44,792 nt of DNA from a virus, in IMG/VR virus record IMGVR_UViG_3300037137_000286, positions 1 through 44,792 of that record, one strand, 5' to 3'. Below the pieces are notes generated by a model. The model was not told the DNA's origin. It did not search any database and saw only the letters and a program-made list of their open reading frames with translations. Below are positions 24,157 to 33,622 of the stretch, one piece after another. The first letter of the stretch is position 1; each line of letters opens with the position of its first letter. A program made the position numbers and the translations under genes.

Positions 24157-26166
24157 TCAGATCGCTGCGAGTAGGCCAAGCACGAACGTCCGCCAATCGT
24201 CATCGGTGTAGAAACCGAACTTGCCGGTCACCATGCCCTGCGTACCCATCGTCAGAACCTCGCTCGAGGCTTCCGCCGTGTTGCCGTACACCTTGCCCGT
24301 GTACGGGTCGAGGAAGTGGTCCTTGACGGCCACCTCAGCGTCGCGGTACGTCGAGCCTGGCACGAGGTCCGACAGCTTGGACGGAACCTCACCAGCGGCG
24401 CGCCTCACTTTGAACGCCCACTCGTTCGCCTTGATCGCTGGCGTGACGGCCTCCATCCGGTGGCCCATCTCGTGCACCATGAGGTCGTACCCGTCCTGAA
24501 ATCGGTGCACCGGAATGTTGATCATGCCCCGACCCGCACTCGTCGCCGCGTCGTAGACCGTGCCTGGTCGCGTGTGGCGAACGGTCAGCTGCCAGCCGCG
24601 CATGTCACCGTCAATGTCACCGACCCACATCTTGCCGTCGTTCCACCCGGCCTTCTGATTCCACGCCTGCGGGTACATTTCGCCGCCCCGGTCGATGATC
24701 GGCTTCACCTGGTTCTGCGGACCCCACGGAGCCTTCGCACGCACGGACGGCGTGTCGAGTGACTGCTCCCAGTTCACGCCGCCCATCCTGCGAACGTCGG
24801 CCATCTGCCGCCGCCACTCGGCAGAGTACTCCGTCGAATAGTCGCCCATGTACTGGCTTGTCGAGATTCGGCCCTGCGTCTTGTACGCGTCATCGAGACG
24901 CTTCGAGGCCATACGGAAATCTGGATCGTACGACCGCATCGCTGAGCGCAGATCGTTCAGCGTGTCGCCAGGGCTGAACAGGTCCTTATGGTCAGACCAG
25001 AAGTCGAGCGGTTTGCCGATGTCTCGATATCCGAGAGCTTCCGCCCGTTTCACAATGGCGCGGTCGAGTGCTTCGATCTTGGCGTCACGCAACGTGTTGA
25101 TCTGCTCGTCAATCTGGCGTGGCGACAGCATGCCACGCTGAGCCAACGCGTCCTGCACCGAGTCGTCCACCACCTTGCCGATCTCACGGAGCCGCTGCTC
25201 TGACGCCATGAGCTTCGCCCTCGGCCGGCCGCTCGGTGTCGAGAACTTGTCGTGACGGTTGCCCATCACGCCCGACTTCATCGACTCGATGCGATCTTTC
25301 AGCGACAGCGAGGCCGGATCGATCTCGTCGGGTGGCGTCACGCCCGGTAGCTCATCCGCGCCGATCGTTGTACCGTCCGGGCGCGTGTCGCCGTCGTACA
25401 ACATCTCGACGTAGCACCGGCAGTTGACCACCTCGCCTGGTGGCGCGCCAGGGGCGTGCGGGCTATCCATCGGCACACCGCCCACATCGAACGGTTCGTC
25501 CATCGTCATGCACTGGTTGTGCGCCTCGGCGTGCGACTCGCGGGTACGCCGATCGAGAGTCGCCACCCACACCTTCTCGACAGGGCCGTGGTCACCGAGC
25601 GCCCGTGCGCCGGCCATGTCGCCCTGCACGTACGCTCCGACCGTCTCGGTGCGTGCGATTGTGTCGGCCCGGAACTCCGAGAACGCCGACACGCCTCCGA
25701 TCTTGCCCTTCATGTCTTCAACGCTGAGCCCGTCACGTATCCCGTTCGACACGACCTGACGCACCTGCAACCGGGTGCGGTTGCCCACGTCCACGATCCG
25801 CGGTACATGCTGGTCCGCATAGGACACGGCGTTCTGGTTGACCACCGAGGTCCACCCTTTCGTGAACTCGGTCGACGGCTCATCCCGCATGCCCAACCAC
25901 GCCGCCATAGACCCGGCCATGTTCGTCTCGGCCAGCGCCGGCGCGAGGTCGTCGTACACGAACCTGGACCACTCCGTTGCAATGGAGTCGAGCGCAGCAA
26001 GATCACCCGACGCCGTGAGCGACGCCTCATACGCAGCGAAGGCTTCCGAGATGATCCGACGCAACGTCGTCCGCACGAGCGCCGCCACTTCCTCTTCGCG
26101 TGCGGCCAGCCAGACCTCGGTCGCCGCCCTATCAGTGGGCAGCAACGAGTCGTCGATGACTGTCAT
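24157..26166 (-). CDS. MuF-like capsid protein fused to a putative zinc metallopeptidase domain
   Basis: 669 residues. ATG 26166 has GGGAG upstream and overlaps the portal gene by 35 bases. Residues about 1-275 are the phage head morphogenesis (MuF/SPP1 gp7-type) domain: helices, then FRADTIARTETVGAYVQG, VEKVWVATLDRRTRESH and VNCRCYVEML. After a long helical linker (about 300-500) comes a C-terminal domain with an HEMGH motif (H565-H569, context YDLMVHEMGHRMEAV) followed by a helical/strand region with DPYTGKVYGNTAEASSEVLT. The MuF part sits at the portal and is packaged; the C-terminal part could act as an injected effector or in head maturation. Confidence 0.85.
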   Translation of the reverse strand: MTVIDDSLLPTDRAATEVWLAAREEEVAALVRTTLRRIISEAFAAYEASLTASGDLAALDSIATEWSRFVYDDLAPALAETNMAGSMAAWLGMRDEPSTEFTKGWTSVVNQNAVSYADQHVPRIVDVGNRTRLQVRQVVSNGIRDGLSVEDMKGKIGGVSAFSEFRADTIARTETVGAYVQGDMAGARALGDHGPVEKVWVATLDRRTRESHAEAHNQCMTMDEPFDVGGVPMDSPHAPGAPPGEVVNCRCYVEMLYDGDTRPDGTTIGADELPGVTPPDEIDPASLSLKDRIESMKSGVMGNRHDKFSTPSGRPRAKLMASEQRLREIGKVVDDSVQDALAQRGMLSPRQIDEQINTLRDAKIEALDRAIVKRAEALGYRDIGKPLDFWSDHKDLFSPGDTLNDLRSAMRSYDPDFRMASKRLDDAYKTQGRISTSQYMGDYSTEYSAEWRRQMADVRRMGGVNWEQSLDTPSVRAKAPWGPQNQVKPIIDRGGEMYPQAWNQKAGWNDGKMWVGDIDGDMRGWQLTVRHTRPGTVYDAATSAGRGMINIPVHRFQDGYDLMVHEMGHRMEAVTPAIKANEWAFKVRRAAGEVPSKLSDLVPGSTYRDAEVAVKDHFLDPYTGKVYGNTAEASSEVLTMGTQGMVTGKFGFYTDDDWRTFVLGLLAAI

Positions 26167-28066
26167 CGATCACTCCCAACGCCGCGGCTAGCAGGTCGTA
26201 GTCGTGCGCGTGCCCTGAGGCCAACAACGCCCTCGTGTAACCATCCAGACAGGCGTGCAACGACTCGGCACCCACACCGAACCGCTGAGCGACCTGCGGC
26301 ACCCTGTCCCACGCCCCGCCGAGCAACGAATCGAGCGACGCGTACTGCGTGGCTGACATGGCACAGTGCAACGTCACCGGATCATCGCACGGCACCGACG
26401 CGCTACCACCGCCCTTCGAGCGGCCCGCCGCCGAACGCAACCGGGACCCGGCTCGCTCGAGGGCGCGCACCACCAGACCATCCGTCGCCGCGAGCAGACC
26501 TGACGCCGCCTGCGAATCCGGTGGACCCTGGTCATCCTCGGGTGGCGTCGTGTCCTCGACGGGTGGCCCATCCGCTGCCGGTTCGGACCCATCCGAAGGC
26601 GGCTGCGAACCGCCACCCGGCAGAGTCGACGCCTGCTGCGCCTCATCCAAACCATCCGCCTCTGCTTGCGTGATAACGCCGGCCAGCAACAGAAGCTCCG
26701 ACGCCAGAGCGGGTGCTGCGATCGCAATGTCAATCAGGGTGCGCCTGCGGAACTCGGCCTCATCGGGCTTGTCGTCAACGTTCAGACCCACATAGCCGAG
26801 GTACGCGTCATCGGAGATAACACGCTCCTTGTGCGCCTCCGTGGCCGCCGCCGTCAGATCGGGGCGCGTCGTGAGGTCGGTCGTGTCATACCAGACAATC
26901 GCAGAGTCCTTGTCGAGCCCTTCGCCCTCGAGCGCGGGCTGCAGATACCCGACCGTCAACGCATGACAGATCGTTTCGGCCAATGGCTCGATCTGCATGG
27001 TGACGTCTTCTTCTGCGATCTGCCACGCCGACCAGTGGTTCGTTTCACCCTTCCCGGTCAACGTTTCAGGTGCCATGTCGAGACTGATCGCGAGACGCTT
27101 CACCGCCGCGTCACGCAAGTTGTTCGTCTCGGCGTCGAACTCGGACCAGAACGTCAAGTGCTGGACGTGCTGCACGAACTCGCCAGGCATCGTCACGACC
27201 AGCGGCACCTTCGCAGCGGGCGACTCCTGGTCCTGAGTCGCGATCGACGACACTTGAACGAACGTCTGTATGAACTCGTCAGAGTCGGCGTCGACCTGGT
27301 TCTCGTTGCCGGTCTGACCGGCAGGGAACTGAGCCTCTTCGGGCATGATGAGCAGCCCCGCCCCCGTGAGCCTCGACCCTGCATCCGCAGCGACACGCAT
27401 CGACATGAGCCTGATCTCGTTCAGCGCCGTCAGGGCAGAACGCACCGGACTGTCGGGCTCCCACGACTTTCGAGGATGAGCACGCCACACCTTGATTAGC
27501 AGGTCGGTCGCCTTGATCGGTTCCCAATCGCCCGTCTCAGAGTTCGTGACCTCAATGCCCGGATCATTCGGATCGCTCGAACCCTGCGACTTCTTCGCTT
27601 CCTCGTTCGACAGGACCCGCCACTCAACGAACCGGTCAAGCTCGTCAGCGACAGCGAGAATGTAACCGAGGCCCGGAACGGTCAACTGACGCGTCGCACC
27701 CGCCAACAACTGGCCCTGGCCTGCGACACCGCCAGCGATCTGCGACACGAGCTCCACCTGGCGGGCGAGGCCCGGGTCAGTGTCTAGATCGATCGGTGTC
27801 GGTTCGTCACCCTGTTGCACCGCTGGAATCGCGGCCACCAGGTTGACCCTCGACAGGGCGTTCGCCAACCAGTTCACACCGAACCGCAACTCGCCAATAT
27901 CGTCGTAGAACGACCACGCCAACGCCTGCCATTCCTTCACTTCGAGCTTGGCCTTCGAGCGGTTCGGGCCGGTCATAATCGCGGCTGACGCCACGAGGCT
28001 GTTCGGGTCGCGGGGTCGACGTAGGTCGCGACGCTTCTCTCGGATCACAGACTCAGGTCGTGCCAC
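26132..28066 (-). CDS. Portal protein
   Basis: 644 residues. GTG 28066 was chosen because TAGATT stands seven bases upstream; an earlier GTG at 28096 overlaps the upstream gene. Portal pattern: EWQALAWSFYDDIGELRFGV, ATDLLIKVWRAHPRKSWEPD, SPVRSALTALNEI, LTFWSEFDAETNNLRDAAVK, RLAISLDMAPETLTGKG and NHWSAWQIAEED. The C-terminal third includes a Pro/Gly/Asp-rich region and a small Cys-containing end. It forms the dodecameric DNA channel and is placed directly before the MuF protein, as expected. Confidence 0.9.
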   Translation of the reverse strand: MARPESVIREKRRDLRRPRDPNSLVASAAIMTGPNRSKAKLEVKEWQALAWSFYDDIGELRFGVNWLANALSRVNLVAAIPAVQQGDEPTPIDLDTDPGLARQVELVSQIAGGVAGQGQLLAGATRQLTVPGLGYILAVADELDRFVEWRVLSNEEAKKSQGSSDPNDPGIEVTNSETGDWEPIKATDLLIKVWRAHPRKSWEPDSPVRSALTALNEIRLMSMRVAADAGSRLTGAGLLIMPEEAQFPAGQTGNENQVDADSDEFIQTFVQVSSIATQDQESPAAKVPLVVTMPGEFVQHVQHLTFWSEFDAETNNLRDAAVKRLAISLDMAPETLTGKGETNHWSAWQIAEEDVTMQIEPLAETICHALTVGYLQPALEGEGLDKDSAIVWYDTTDLTTRPDLTAAATEAHKERVISDDAYLGYVGLNVDDKPDEAEFRRRTLIDIAIAAPALASELLLLAGVITQAEADGLDEAQQASTLPGGGSQPPSDGSEPAADGPPVEDTTPPEDDQGPPDSQAASGLLAATDGLVVRALERAGSRLRSAAGRSKGGGSASVPCDDPVTLHCAMSATQYASLDSLLGGAWDRVPQVAQRFGVGAESLHACLDGYTRALLASGHAHDYDLLAAALGVIDDSHRRLVAAH

Positions 28067-28073
28067 ACGCGGC

Positions 28074-28079
28074 AATCTA
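28074..28079 (-). promoter_or_regulatory. TAGATT -10 element, 7 bases before GTG 28066
   Basis: Minus strand TAGATT-GCCGCGT-GTG; the TAG is also the stop codon of the upstream gene. Confidence 0.42.
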
Positions 28080-28376
28080 GTCTCCGAAGTCTTCACGCGG
28101 GTCGATCAACGACACGAGGCCCGCGACGAGCGACCCCGACAGGGCCAGCCACGATCCAATAACTATCCGGTTCGCCGGCCACACGACCGTCACCCATCCG
28201 ACCAGCAGACCTATCCAGAACGAAGCACACCAGGAGCACCCGACAAGGTACGCGACCGACTCGGGCACACGGGCCTGCACCCAACGGCGCGGACGTTCCG
28301 TGAGAAAGTCGGCCGTAACCAAACGTGTCAGACGGGCCGTCGCTCCGAGAGCGAGCAGAATCAACCACCCGGTCAT
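28077..28376 (-). CDS. DUF1360-like membrane protein
   Basis: 99 residues from ATG 28376 (ATGA overlap with the adhesin stop). N-terminal helix (TGWLILLALGATARLTRLVT), then CSWCASFWIGLLVGWVTVVW and a third hydrophobic stretch (IGSWLALSGSLVAGLVSLI). The CxWCxSFW motif is typical of the DUF1360 family of small phage and bacterial membrane proteins of unknown function, often beside portal and capsid genes in actinophages. A holin role has been suggested for such proteins but is not established. Confidence 0.78.
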   Translation of the reverse strand: MTGWLILLALGATARLTRLVTADFLTERPRRWVQARVPESVAYLVGCSWCASFWIGLLVGWVTVVWPANRIVIGSWLALSGSLVAGLVSLIDPREDFGD

Positions 28377-30874
28377 GCAGCCCTCGAGCCCCAGAACGCA
28401 CCAACCTGCGGTGTCAAGAGTGCGATCACGCCATAGCAGATGTAGAACTCCAACGTCGTCACCGCGTCGTCGTCGCCTCGCTCCTGGAACGCGAGGATTT
28501 TGTCGCCTCCCAGGTTGTAGGCCGCTGTCGCGTCGGCGTTGCCCATGCCCGTGCCGAACAGAACGGTGGCACCACTCCACGACCCCGTTGTGACCGCCGA
28601 ACCGGTGACGGTGTAATGCTTGTAACGCACCTCGGTCGTGTTGCCACCAGAGCCCGCTTCGGCACCGGTGTAGAACAGGTAGCAACCGCGAGCGCCGTCG
28701 TCAACGACCCACACACCATCGACCGACACGCCGTCCATCGTGACTGCCGGGGTAGTGCACGTCGTCCAGGTCGCGCCGCTGTCTTGCGACACGCGCAGCA
28801 CGAGCGCACCAGTGTCGCTGCCCGCCGCCCCGTCAGAGTGCCCAAAGAAGATGTCGGCCGACGAGTTCTTGAACGCCGACCAGTTCGTCGGATGACAGTT
28901 CGTCGTCGCGTTGACCTGGACCGTCGACCCGTCGAACGAGATCGTCCCACCCGACCCTGAGACTCGACGGCAATACAACGTCCCGGCCGTCGCGTTGTCC
29001 GAAGCGATACCGAACAGCAACACCGAGTTATTTCCGAGCGACACACCAATCGTGTGGTCGGCCTGCGCTGCGGCGACACGCGCTGCCGCGCCACCGCCGT
29101 CAGCAATAGTGCCCCACGCCGAAGCGTCGTAGGCGTTCGTGGAGCGCATCACCCGGAAGATGTTGGTCGTGATCGCCGTCGTCAACCCGTGGTAGAACAG
29201 GAACCCGTCATCGCTGATCGTGAGAGCGCCTTGGCTGGTGGTGTCCATCGTCGTTGTCACCGACGTCTCAGCAGTCCAGCTGCCGATCGTCGCGCCAGAG
29301 ATGGTGCCCCGATAGAACCGGGTCACGGTCGAGGACGACTGGTAGGCGACGAACACGTGCTTGGTGCCCGCGTTGTTTCCGAACTGGACGCTCAGCCCGT
29401 ACATCTTCAGGGTCGTGTACGCCGTCGTCAGCGTGAACGTTGATTCGGCCGACCAGGCGGTGCCGTTGTATGAGCGGTAGTACAACGTCGTGCGAACGGC
29501 CGCACCACCGTTCTCGACTTCCTTGAAATAGAACATCCACCACAACGACCCGTCGTAGATCAGGCGAGGCCGGAACGCTTCAAAGTTGCGGGCGTCAGCA
29601 CCCGACGTCGGCCCGAACGTCTTGGACACAATGCCGTGCACGCCGTTGTTATCTTCCCAGTCGGCCTCGGCAGGGCTGTCGAGCGCGATGCCGGTTAGCC
29701 CTTTGGCCTCCCACGCTCCGCCCGCACCGTTGATCCTGAAATAGATTCGTGTCGCGGGCCACGCATATCGGATCGACACCGACCAGTCGAACTCCTTGTC
29801 GTTGTCGGCAATGTTCACCGTCTGCGACGACGCCGTGGCTTCAATGTAGACACCGTTCGTGTCAGCGCCCGTGAGCACCCGCGCCACAGCGTTGCCCGCC
29901 GTGTCGGCACCGTTGGCGTAGCGGGGCATGTCCTTGAGCGTCGACGCGATCGCAGGGACCGTGACCCACGTGCCCGACCAGTCGGTCTTGTATTGCAACG
30001 ACAGGGTTTCGGTCACGTTCGCATTGGCTCTCAACGTGGCCCGCAGCCGCAACACGACGTTCTTGTTCTGGGCGGCGGTCAGCACCGGGATCGTGTTCTC
30101 CGCGGCGAGTGCTGCGCCGAGGCCGACACCATCGGCGTACCAACGCCACGCCGTCACTGCTCTCGCCGTCGTGGCTTGCGTGTAGGTGACGTAGCCGACA
30201 ACGCAGTCAGCAGCCGCGCCAGTCGTCGGGTTGTACGTCTGCGTCGCTGTGCCGGTCACGACCTTGTACTGCGCGGCAACGGTCGTGGACGTTCCCAACG
30301 TGCCAGAGTCGGACTTGCTCGTGAGTTGCGCCGACCATGACCCGTTCGACGTGTCGGAGTCCAACGTGACCGTGGCATTCGTCGCACCCGAATACCCGGC
30401 GATGATGATGTCGCCCGACGTGACGTTCGCCGCTGTCGTGTGCGTCGGGGCAGCGGTCGACGCTCCTGTCGTGCCACCCGTCGCGCTGAACGCGAGCGCG
30501 AACCCTGGATCGGGCTGGACCCGAATGACACAGGCGCTCATCCGGTCTGACGCCGACGAGTTACATTGGATCCAGTCGGTTGCTTCGACCGGGGCGGTCA
30601 GCAGGAGTTCGTATATGCCTTGCGTGATACCGGCGTCGGCCGCACCGGGGTCCCAGTTCTGTTGACGGCGGCTCGTGACTGTGCCCTTGCCGGTAGTCGA
30701 GTTGATCAACGTTGGAGCAGTCAACGACTGCACCCCAGACGAACCGCCGTTGTCTTGGCTGAGCACGATGACCAGAACGTCACCTGCGCTGGCGGCGATA
30801 CCGACCTGGAACCCGAACGAGGTCGCGGCCGCGCTGCTGGAGGCGGCAGCACCGAGTGTGGCGGTGATGGCCAC
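28373..30874 (-). CDS. Large beta-rich virion adhesin with propeller-like C-terminal half
   Basis: 833 residues from GTG 30874, six bases after the collagen gene stop. The N-terminal half has repeated beta sandwiches rich in Ser, Thr and Ala (DVLVIVLSQDNG, VIRVQPDPGFALAFSATGG, NVVLRLRATLRANANVTETL). From about residue 410 the pattern repeats blade-like units (FRPRLIYDGSLWWMFYF, TLYYRSYNGTAWSAESTF, KHVFVAYQSSSTVTRFYRG, QGALTISDDGFLFYHG, LRVSQDSGATWTTC, GCYLFYTG), as in sialidase-type beta-propellers that bind glycans. No catalytic triad is assigned. Probably a head or tail decoration that binds carbohydrate. Confidence 0.68.
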   Translation of the reverse strand: MAITATLGAAASSSAAATSFGFQVGIAASAGDVLVIVLSQDNGGSSGVQSLTAPTLINSTTGKGTVTSRRQQNWDPGAADAGITQGIYELLLTAPVEATDWIQCNSSASDRMSACVIRVQPDPGFALAFSATGGTTGASTAAPTHTTAANVTSGDIIIAGYSGATNATVTLDSDTSNGSWSAQLTSKSDSGTLGTSTTVAAQYKVVTGTATQTYNPTTGAAADCVVGYVTYTQATTARAVTAWRWYADGVGLGAALAAENTIPVLTAAQNKNVVLRLRATLRANANVTETLSLQYKTDWSGTWVTVPAIASTLKDMPRYANGADTAGNAVARVLTGADTNGVYIEATASSQTVNIADNDKEFDWSVSIRYAWPATRIYFRINGAGGAWEAKGLTGIALDSPAEADWEDNNGVHGIVSKTFGPTSGADARNFEAFRPRLIYDGSLWWMFYFKEVENGGAAVRTTLYYRSYNGTAWSAESTFTLTTAYTTLKMYGLSVQFGNNAGTKHVFVAYQSSSTVTRFYRGTISGATIGSWTAETSVTTTMDTTSQGALTISDDGFLFYHGLTTAITTNIFRVMRSTNAYDASAWGTIADGGGAAARVAAAQADHTIGVSLGNNSVLLFGIASDNATAGTLYCRRVSGSGGTISFDGSTVQVNATTNCHPTNWSAFKNSSADIFFGHSDGAAGSDTGALVLRVSQDSGATWTTCTTPAVTMDGVSVDGVWVVDDGARGCYLFYTGAEAGSGGNTTEVRYKHYTVTGSAVTTGSWSGATVLFGTGMGNADATAAYNLGGDKILAFQERGDDDAVTTLEFYICYGVIALLTPQVGAFWGSRAA

Positions 30875-30879
30875 GGGGG

Positions 30880-33249
30880 TCAGCCTGCGAGGTCGACGGT
30901 CACGACGGCGTTCGCTGCTGGCCCACCGATCGAGTCAACGTCGACGGTCAGCTTGTCACCGGCAGCGAGCGTGGTCACGTCCGGTGTCGCTGAGGCCGAC
31001 ACCGTGTTGCCTGTCGTGATGGTGGGCCGGTTGCCTTGCGTCGTGAAGATCGTCGTGCCGTTCTTGTGTACGTCGAACACGAGCGAGCTACCTGACGGCG
31101 CGGTCCCGACTGCCGCATAGCATGGTCCGATCGTCAGTGTGCGCGTGGCAACGAACGGGATCACGCCTGGCCCAGTTGCGAGAGTGCCTGGAATTGACAT
31201 CGCCATCTGCGAATGGGTTGACGCCCCGGTCGGCCCCGTGACGCTCGGCCCTGTCGGCCCTGTCGAGCCGGTCGGCCCGGTCACCGTCGACGTCGCACCG
31301 GTCGCGCCTGTCGGCCCGGTGACTGTCGAGTTCGCCCCTGTCGGCCCGGTCGGCCCTGTGACGGTCGACGCTGGCCCGGTGGGCCCGGTGATGCCAGGAC
31401 CCGTCGCACCTGTCGCTCCCGTGGGACCAGTTACCGTTGACGGAGCGCCGGTCGGACCGGTCGCGCCTGTGGGCCCGGTCACCGTCGATGGAGCACCGGT
31501 CGCGCCTGTCGGCCCGGTGACCGTTGACGGTGCACCCGTTGGCCCGGTCGGCCCTTGCGAACCTGTCGGCCCGGTCACCGTCGATGGAGCGCCCGTCGGC
31601 CCGGTCGGCCCCTGAGGTCCGGTCACCGTGCTCGGCGCACCCGTCGCTCCCGTAGCACCGGTCGGGCCGGTCACCGTCGACGCGGCACCGGTCGGGCCTG
31701 TCGCACCCTGCGGCCCGGTGACGGTCGACGCAGCGCCGGTCGGGCCTGTTGGCCCTTGCGAACCCGTTGGCCCAGTGACGGTGCTCGGCGCTCCGGTAGG
31801 ACCCGTCGCACCCTGAGCCCCGGTCGGCCCCGTCACCGTCGACGCGGAACCCGTTGCACCTGTTGCGCCGGTCGGCCCTGTCACCGTTGACTGAGCACCG
31901 GTCGGACCCGTGGGACCGAGGTCACCCGTGCGACGAAACGACAACGTGACACCGGCATCGGCTGCAATCGCACCGATCGCGGACACGAACGTCACCACGA
32001 GTTTGCGATAGCCCGCCACCACCGTGACGGCCGTCAGATACCAGACCGCTACGTGCGTGTCGTCCGCCCTAATCGTGAGCGTGCCCTTCACCGGCCCGGT
32101 TGCGTCATCGAGCGAATCAAGCCACGCCGTCATATCGCTGCCGTCGGCGTTCAGCAGGTCCACGAACAACTGCGAAGTTGTCGCCGCCGTGGCCGCGTTG
32201 TATCGCAAGTTCCCAGAACCCGGATCGCTGTCGGTCGTTGACGAACGGTACGTCCACGGGAACGTGTCGACAGCGTCAACGCCTCGAGGCCCGGTCGGAC
32301 CCGTCGCACCAGCAGGACCCGTCACGGTGCTCGCAGCGCCGGTCGGGCCAGTCGGCCCAGTCACCGTGCTCGCTGCACCAGTAGCACCAGTAGCACCCGT
32401 CGGACCCGTCACCGTCGACGCTGGCCCGGTGGCTCCTGTCGGACCTGCTCCACCAGTCGGCCCCGTCACAGTGCTTGCCGCGCCGGTTGCACCAGTGGGA
32501 CCGCTGACACCTTGTGGCCCGGTTGGGCCTTGCGAACCTGTCGGCCCGGTCGGACCCTGCACACCGGCACCCGTCGCACCTGTCGCGCCGGTAGGCCCTG
32601 TCACGGTGCTCGCACTCCCTGTTGCGCCCGTAGGACCCGTCACGCCCTGAGGTCCGGTCGGCCCGGTGACCGTTGACGGTGGCCCTGTCGCACCCGTAGG
32701 ACCCGACACACCCTGCGGGCCTGTCGGCCCCGTGACCGTTGACGCAGCACCAGTAGGACCGGTCGCACCCTGCGCTCCGGTCGGGCCTTGAGGCCCGGTC
32801 ACCGTTGACGCAGCACCAGTAGGACCGGTCGAGCCGGTTGGCCCTTGCGAACCCGTGGGACCGGTCGCGCCCTGAGCGCCGGCCGTTCCACTCGGCCCCG
32901 TGGGACCCGTGACACCCTGACCACCCGTCGCACCAGTAGCACCGGTCGGACCCTGCACACCAGGAGCTCCGGTCGGGCCTTGCGAACCTGTCGGACCCGT
33001 CACTGTCGACGCGGCACCCGTTGGACCAGTTGCGCCGGCCGCACCCGTCGCACCCGTAGCACCCGTCGCACCGGCAGCGCCGGTCGGCCCTCCGACACCG
33101 GTCGGGCCTGTTGGCCCGGTGTCGCCACCACCGGGACCGATCGGACCGGATGGCCCGGTTGGACCGGTTGGGCCCTGTCGTACTTGGAGCACAATGGGCG
33201 GCTGCCCGTTGACGACGACGCGGATCGGGTCGTTTGGTGCGCAAGTCAC
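30880..33249 (-). CDS. Collagen-like virion protein with two triple-helical arms
   Basis: 789 residues from GTG 33249 (GTGA overlap). A 25-residue N-terminal anchor ([20 protein letters not shown]) precedes GXY repeats at about 26-322, a 120-residue globular domain ([51 protein letters not shown]), a second GXY tract at about 445-676 and a C-terminal beta domain (about 677-789). The Y position is almost always Thr (GPT, GAT). Four-residue STVT interruptions recur regularly, in all about twenty. Collagen-like tracts trimerise into rods; with two arms this could be a long flexible fibre. Thr-rich repeats are potential O-glycosylation sites. Confidence 0.88.
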   Translation of the reverse strand: MTCAPNDPIRVVVNGQPPIVLQVRQGPTGPTGPSGPIGPGGGDTGPTGPTGVGGPTGAAGATGATGATGAAGATGPTGAASTVTGPTGSQGPTGAPGVQGPTGATGATGGQGVTGPTGPSGTAGAQGATGPTGSQGPTGSTGPTGAASTVTGPQGPTGAQGATGPTGAASTVTGPTGPQGVSGPTGATGPPSTVTGPTGPQGVTGPTGATGSASTVTGPTGATGATGAGVQGPTGPTGSQGPTGPQGVSGPTGATGAASTVTGPTGGAGPTGATGPASTVTGPTGATGATGAASTVTGPTGPTGAASTVTGPAGATGPTGPRGVDAVDTFPWTYRSSTTDSDPGSGNLRYNAATAATTSQLFVDLLNADGSDMTAWLDSLDDATGPVKGTLTIRADDTHVAVWYLTAVTVVAGYRKLVVTFVSAIGAIAADAGVTLSFRRTGDLGPTGPTGAQSTVTGPTGATGATGSASTVTGPTGAQGATGPTGAPSTVTGPTGSQGPTGPTGAASTVTGPQGATGPTGAASTVTGPTGATGATGAPSTVTGPQGPTGPTGAPSTVTGPTGSQGPTGPTGAPSTVTGPTGATGAPSTVTGPTGATGPTGAPSTVTGPTGATGATGPGITGPTGPASTVTGPTGPTGANSTVTGPTGATGATSTVTGPTGSTGPTGPSVTGPTGASTHSQMAMSIPGTLATGPGVIPFVATRTLTIGPCYAAVGTAPSGSSLVFDVHKNGTTIFTTQGNRPTITTGNTVSASATPDVTTLAAGDKLTVDVDSIGGPAANAVVTVDLAG
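31222..31917 (-). repeat. Collagen-like tract 2 (GXT with STVT interruptions)
   Basis: Encodes about 230 residues of [12 protein letters not shown] triplets broken at regular intervals by STVT, between the central globular and C-terminal domains. Confidence 0.85.
32284..33174 (-). repeat. Collagen-like tract 1 (GXT with STVT interruptions)
   Basis: Encodes about 297 residues of Gly-X-Y triplets, with Thr dominant at Y, Gln-Gly triplets mixed in and the same STVT breaks as tract 2. Confidence 0.85.
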
Positions 33250-33569
33250 GTCGTCACGTCCGCGCTGACGATCACACGACCACCGAGTCGGGTCGGCCCG
33301 CCCGCCTCTTGGAGGTCCCAGTACCCACCGTTCGGGATCGAGGATGAGTCGGCCAACTTCAACGTGAACTTGGTGTCGGGCGCTGAATATGTTGCGACGA
33401 CCGTGAGTTCATCCAACAGGTGCGACTTGCGAGACGGAGCCGCCCGGACCTGCGCCTTGTACGTACCCGACCAGTCGCAGTCCTTAACCCAGAACTCCAA
33501 GTCCACCGGATCGAACGCAACCCACTGCAAGTCGAGTCGTGCTGATTCTTGAGTGAGCACCGGGTCCAC
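33246..33569 (-). CDS. Small structural protein preceding the collagen-like protein
   Basis: 107 residues from GTG 33569, chosen because TACTAT stands exactly seven bases upstream; an ATG at 33578 in frame lacks any signal. A beta-rich sequence ([40 protein letters not shown]) ends with [20 protein letters not shown] and RVIVSADV, a pattern of small phage domains that cap or anchor fibres (BppU N-terminal-like). It is coupled to the collagen gene by GTGA and probably forms its attachment platform (inference). Confidence 0.62.
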   Translation of the reverse strand: MDPVLTQESARLDLQWVAFDPVDLEFWVKDCDWSGTYKAQVRAAPSRKSHLLDELTVVATYSAPDTKFTLKLADSSSIPNGGYWDLQEAGGPTRLGGRVIVSADVTT

Positions 33570-33576
33570 GCCTCGC

Positions 33577-33582
33577 ATAGTA
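33577..33582 (-). promoter_or_regulatory. TACTAT -10 element, 7 bases before GTG 33569
   Basis: Minus strand TACTAT-GCGAGGC-GTG in the 53-base divergent gap. It would drive the collagen-adhesin-portal transcript leaderlessly. Confidence 0.5.
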
Positions 33583-33607
33583 CCCGGCTCGGCACTCTCA
33601 GCCCGGA

Positions 33608-33613
33608 TAGGGT
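33608..33613 (+). promoter_or_regulatory. TAGGGT -10 element, 9 bases before GTG 33623
   Basis: Plus strand TAGGGT in the same divergent gap, driving the membrane protein/glycosylation operon. Spacing is slightly longer than in other members. Confidence 0.4.
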
Positions 33614-33622
33614 CCACGGGCA

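Noticed and set aside
25456-26673. 405-residue plus-strand open frame
   Set aside because: Antisense to the MuF and portal genes, Arg/His-rich with no domain; a shadow of GC-rich coding.
31139-32650. Long plus-strand frames rich in Gly-Pro-Val opposite the collagen gene
   Set aside because: They are the antisense reading of GGN-CCN-ACN codons, so any collagen-like gene produces such mirror frames; no start signals are present.
31222-33174. Repeat array that could be taken for a CRISPR or tandem-repeat locus
   Set aside because: Units are coding GXY triplets in one open frame, with no constant direct repeat and unique spacers.
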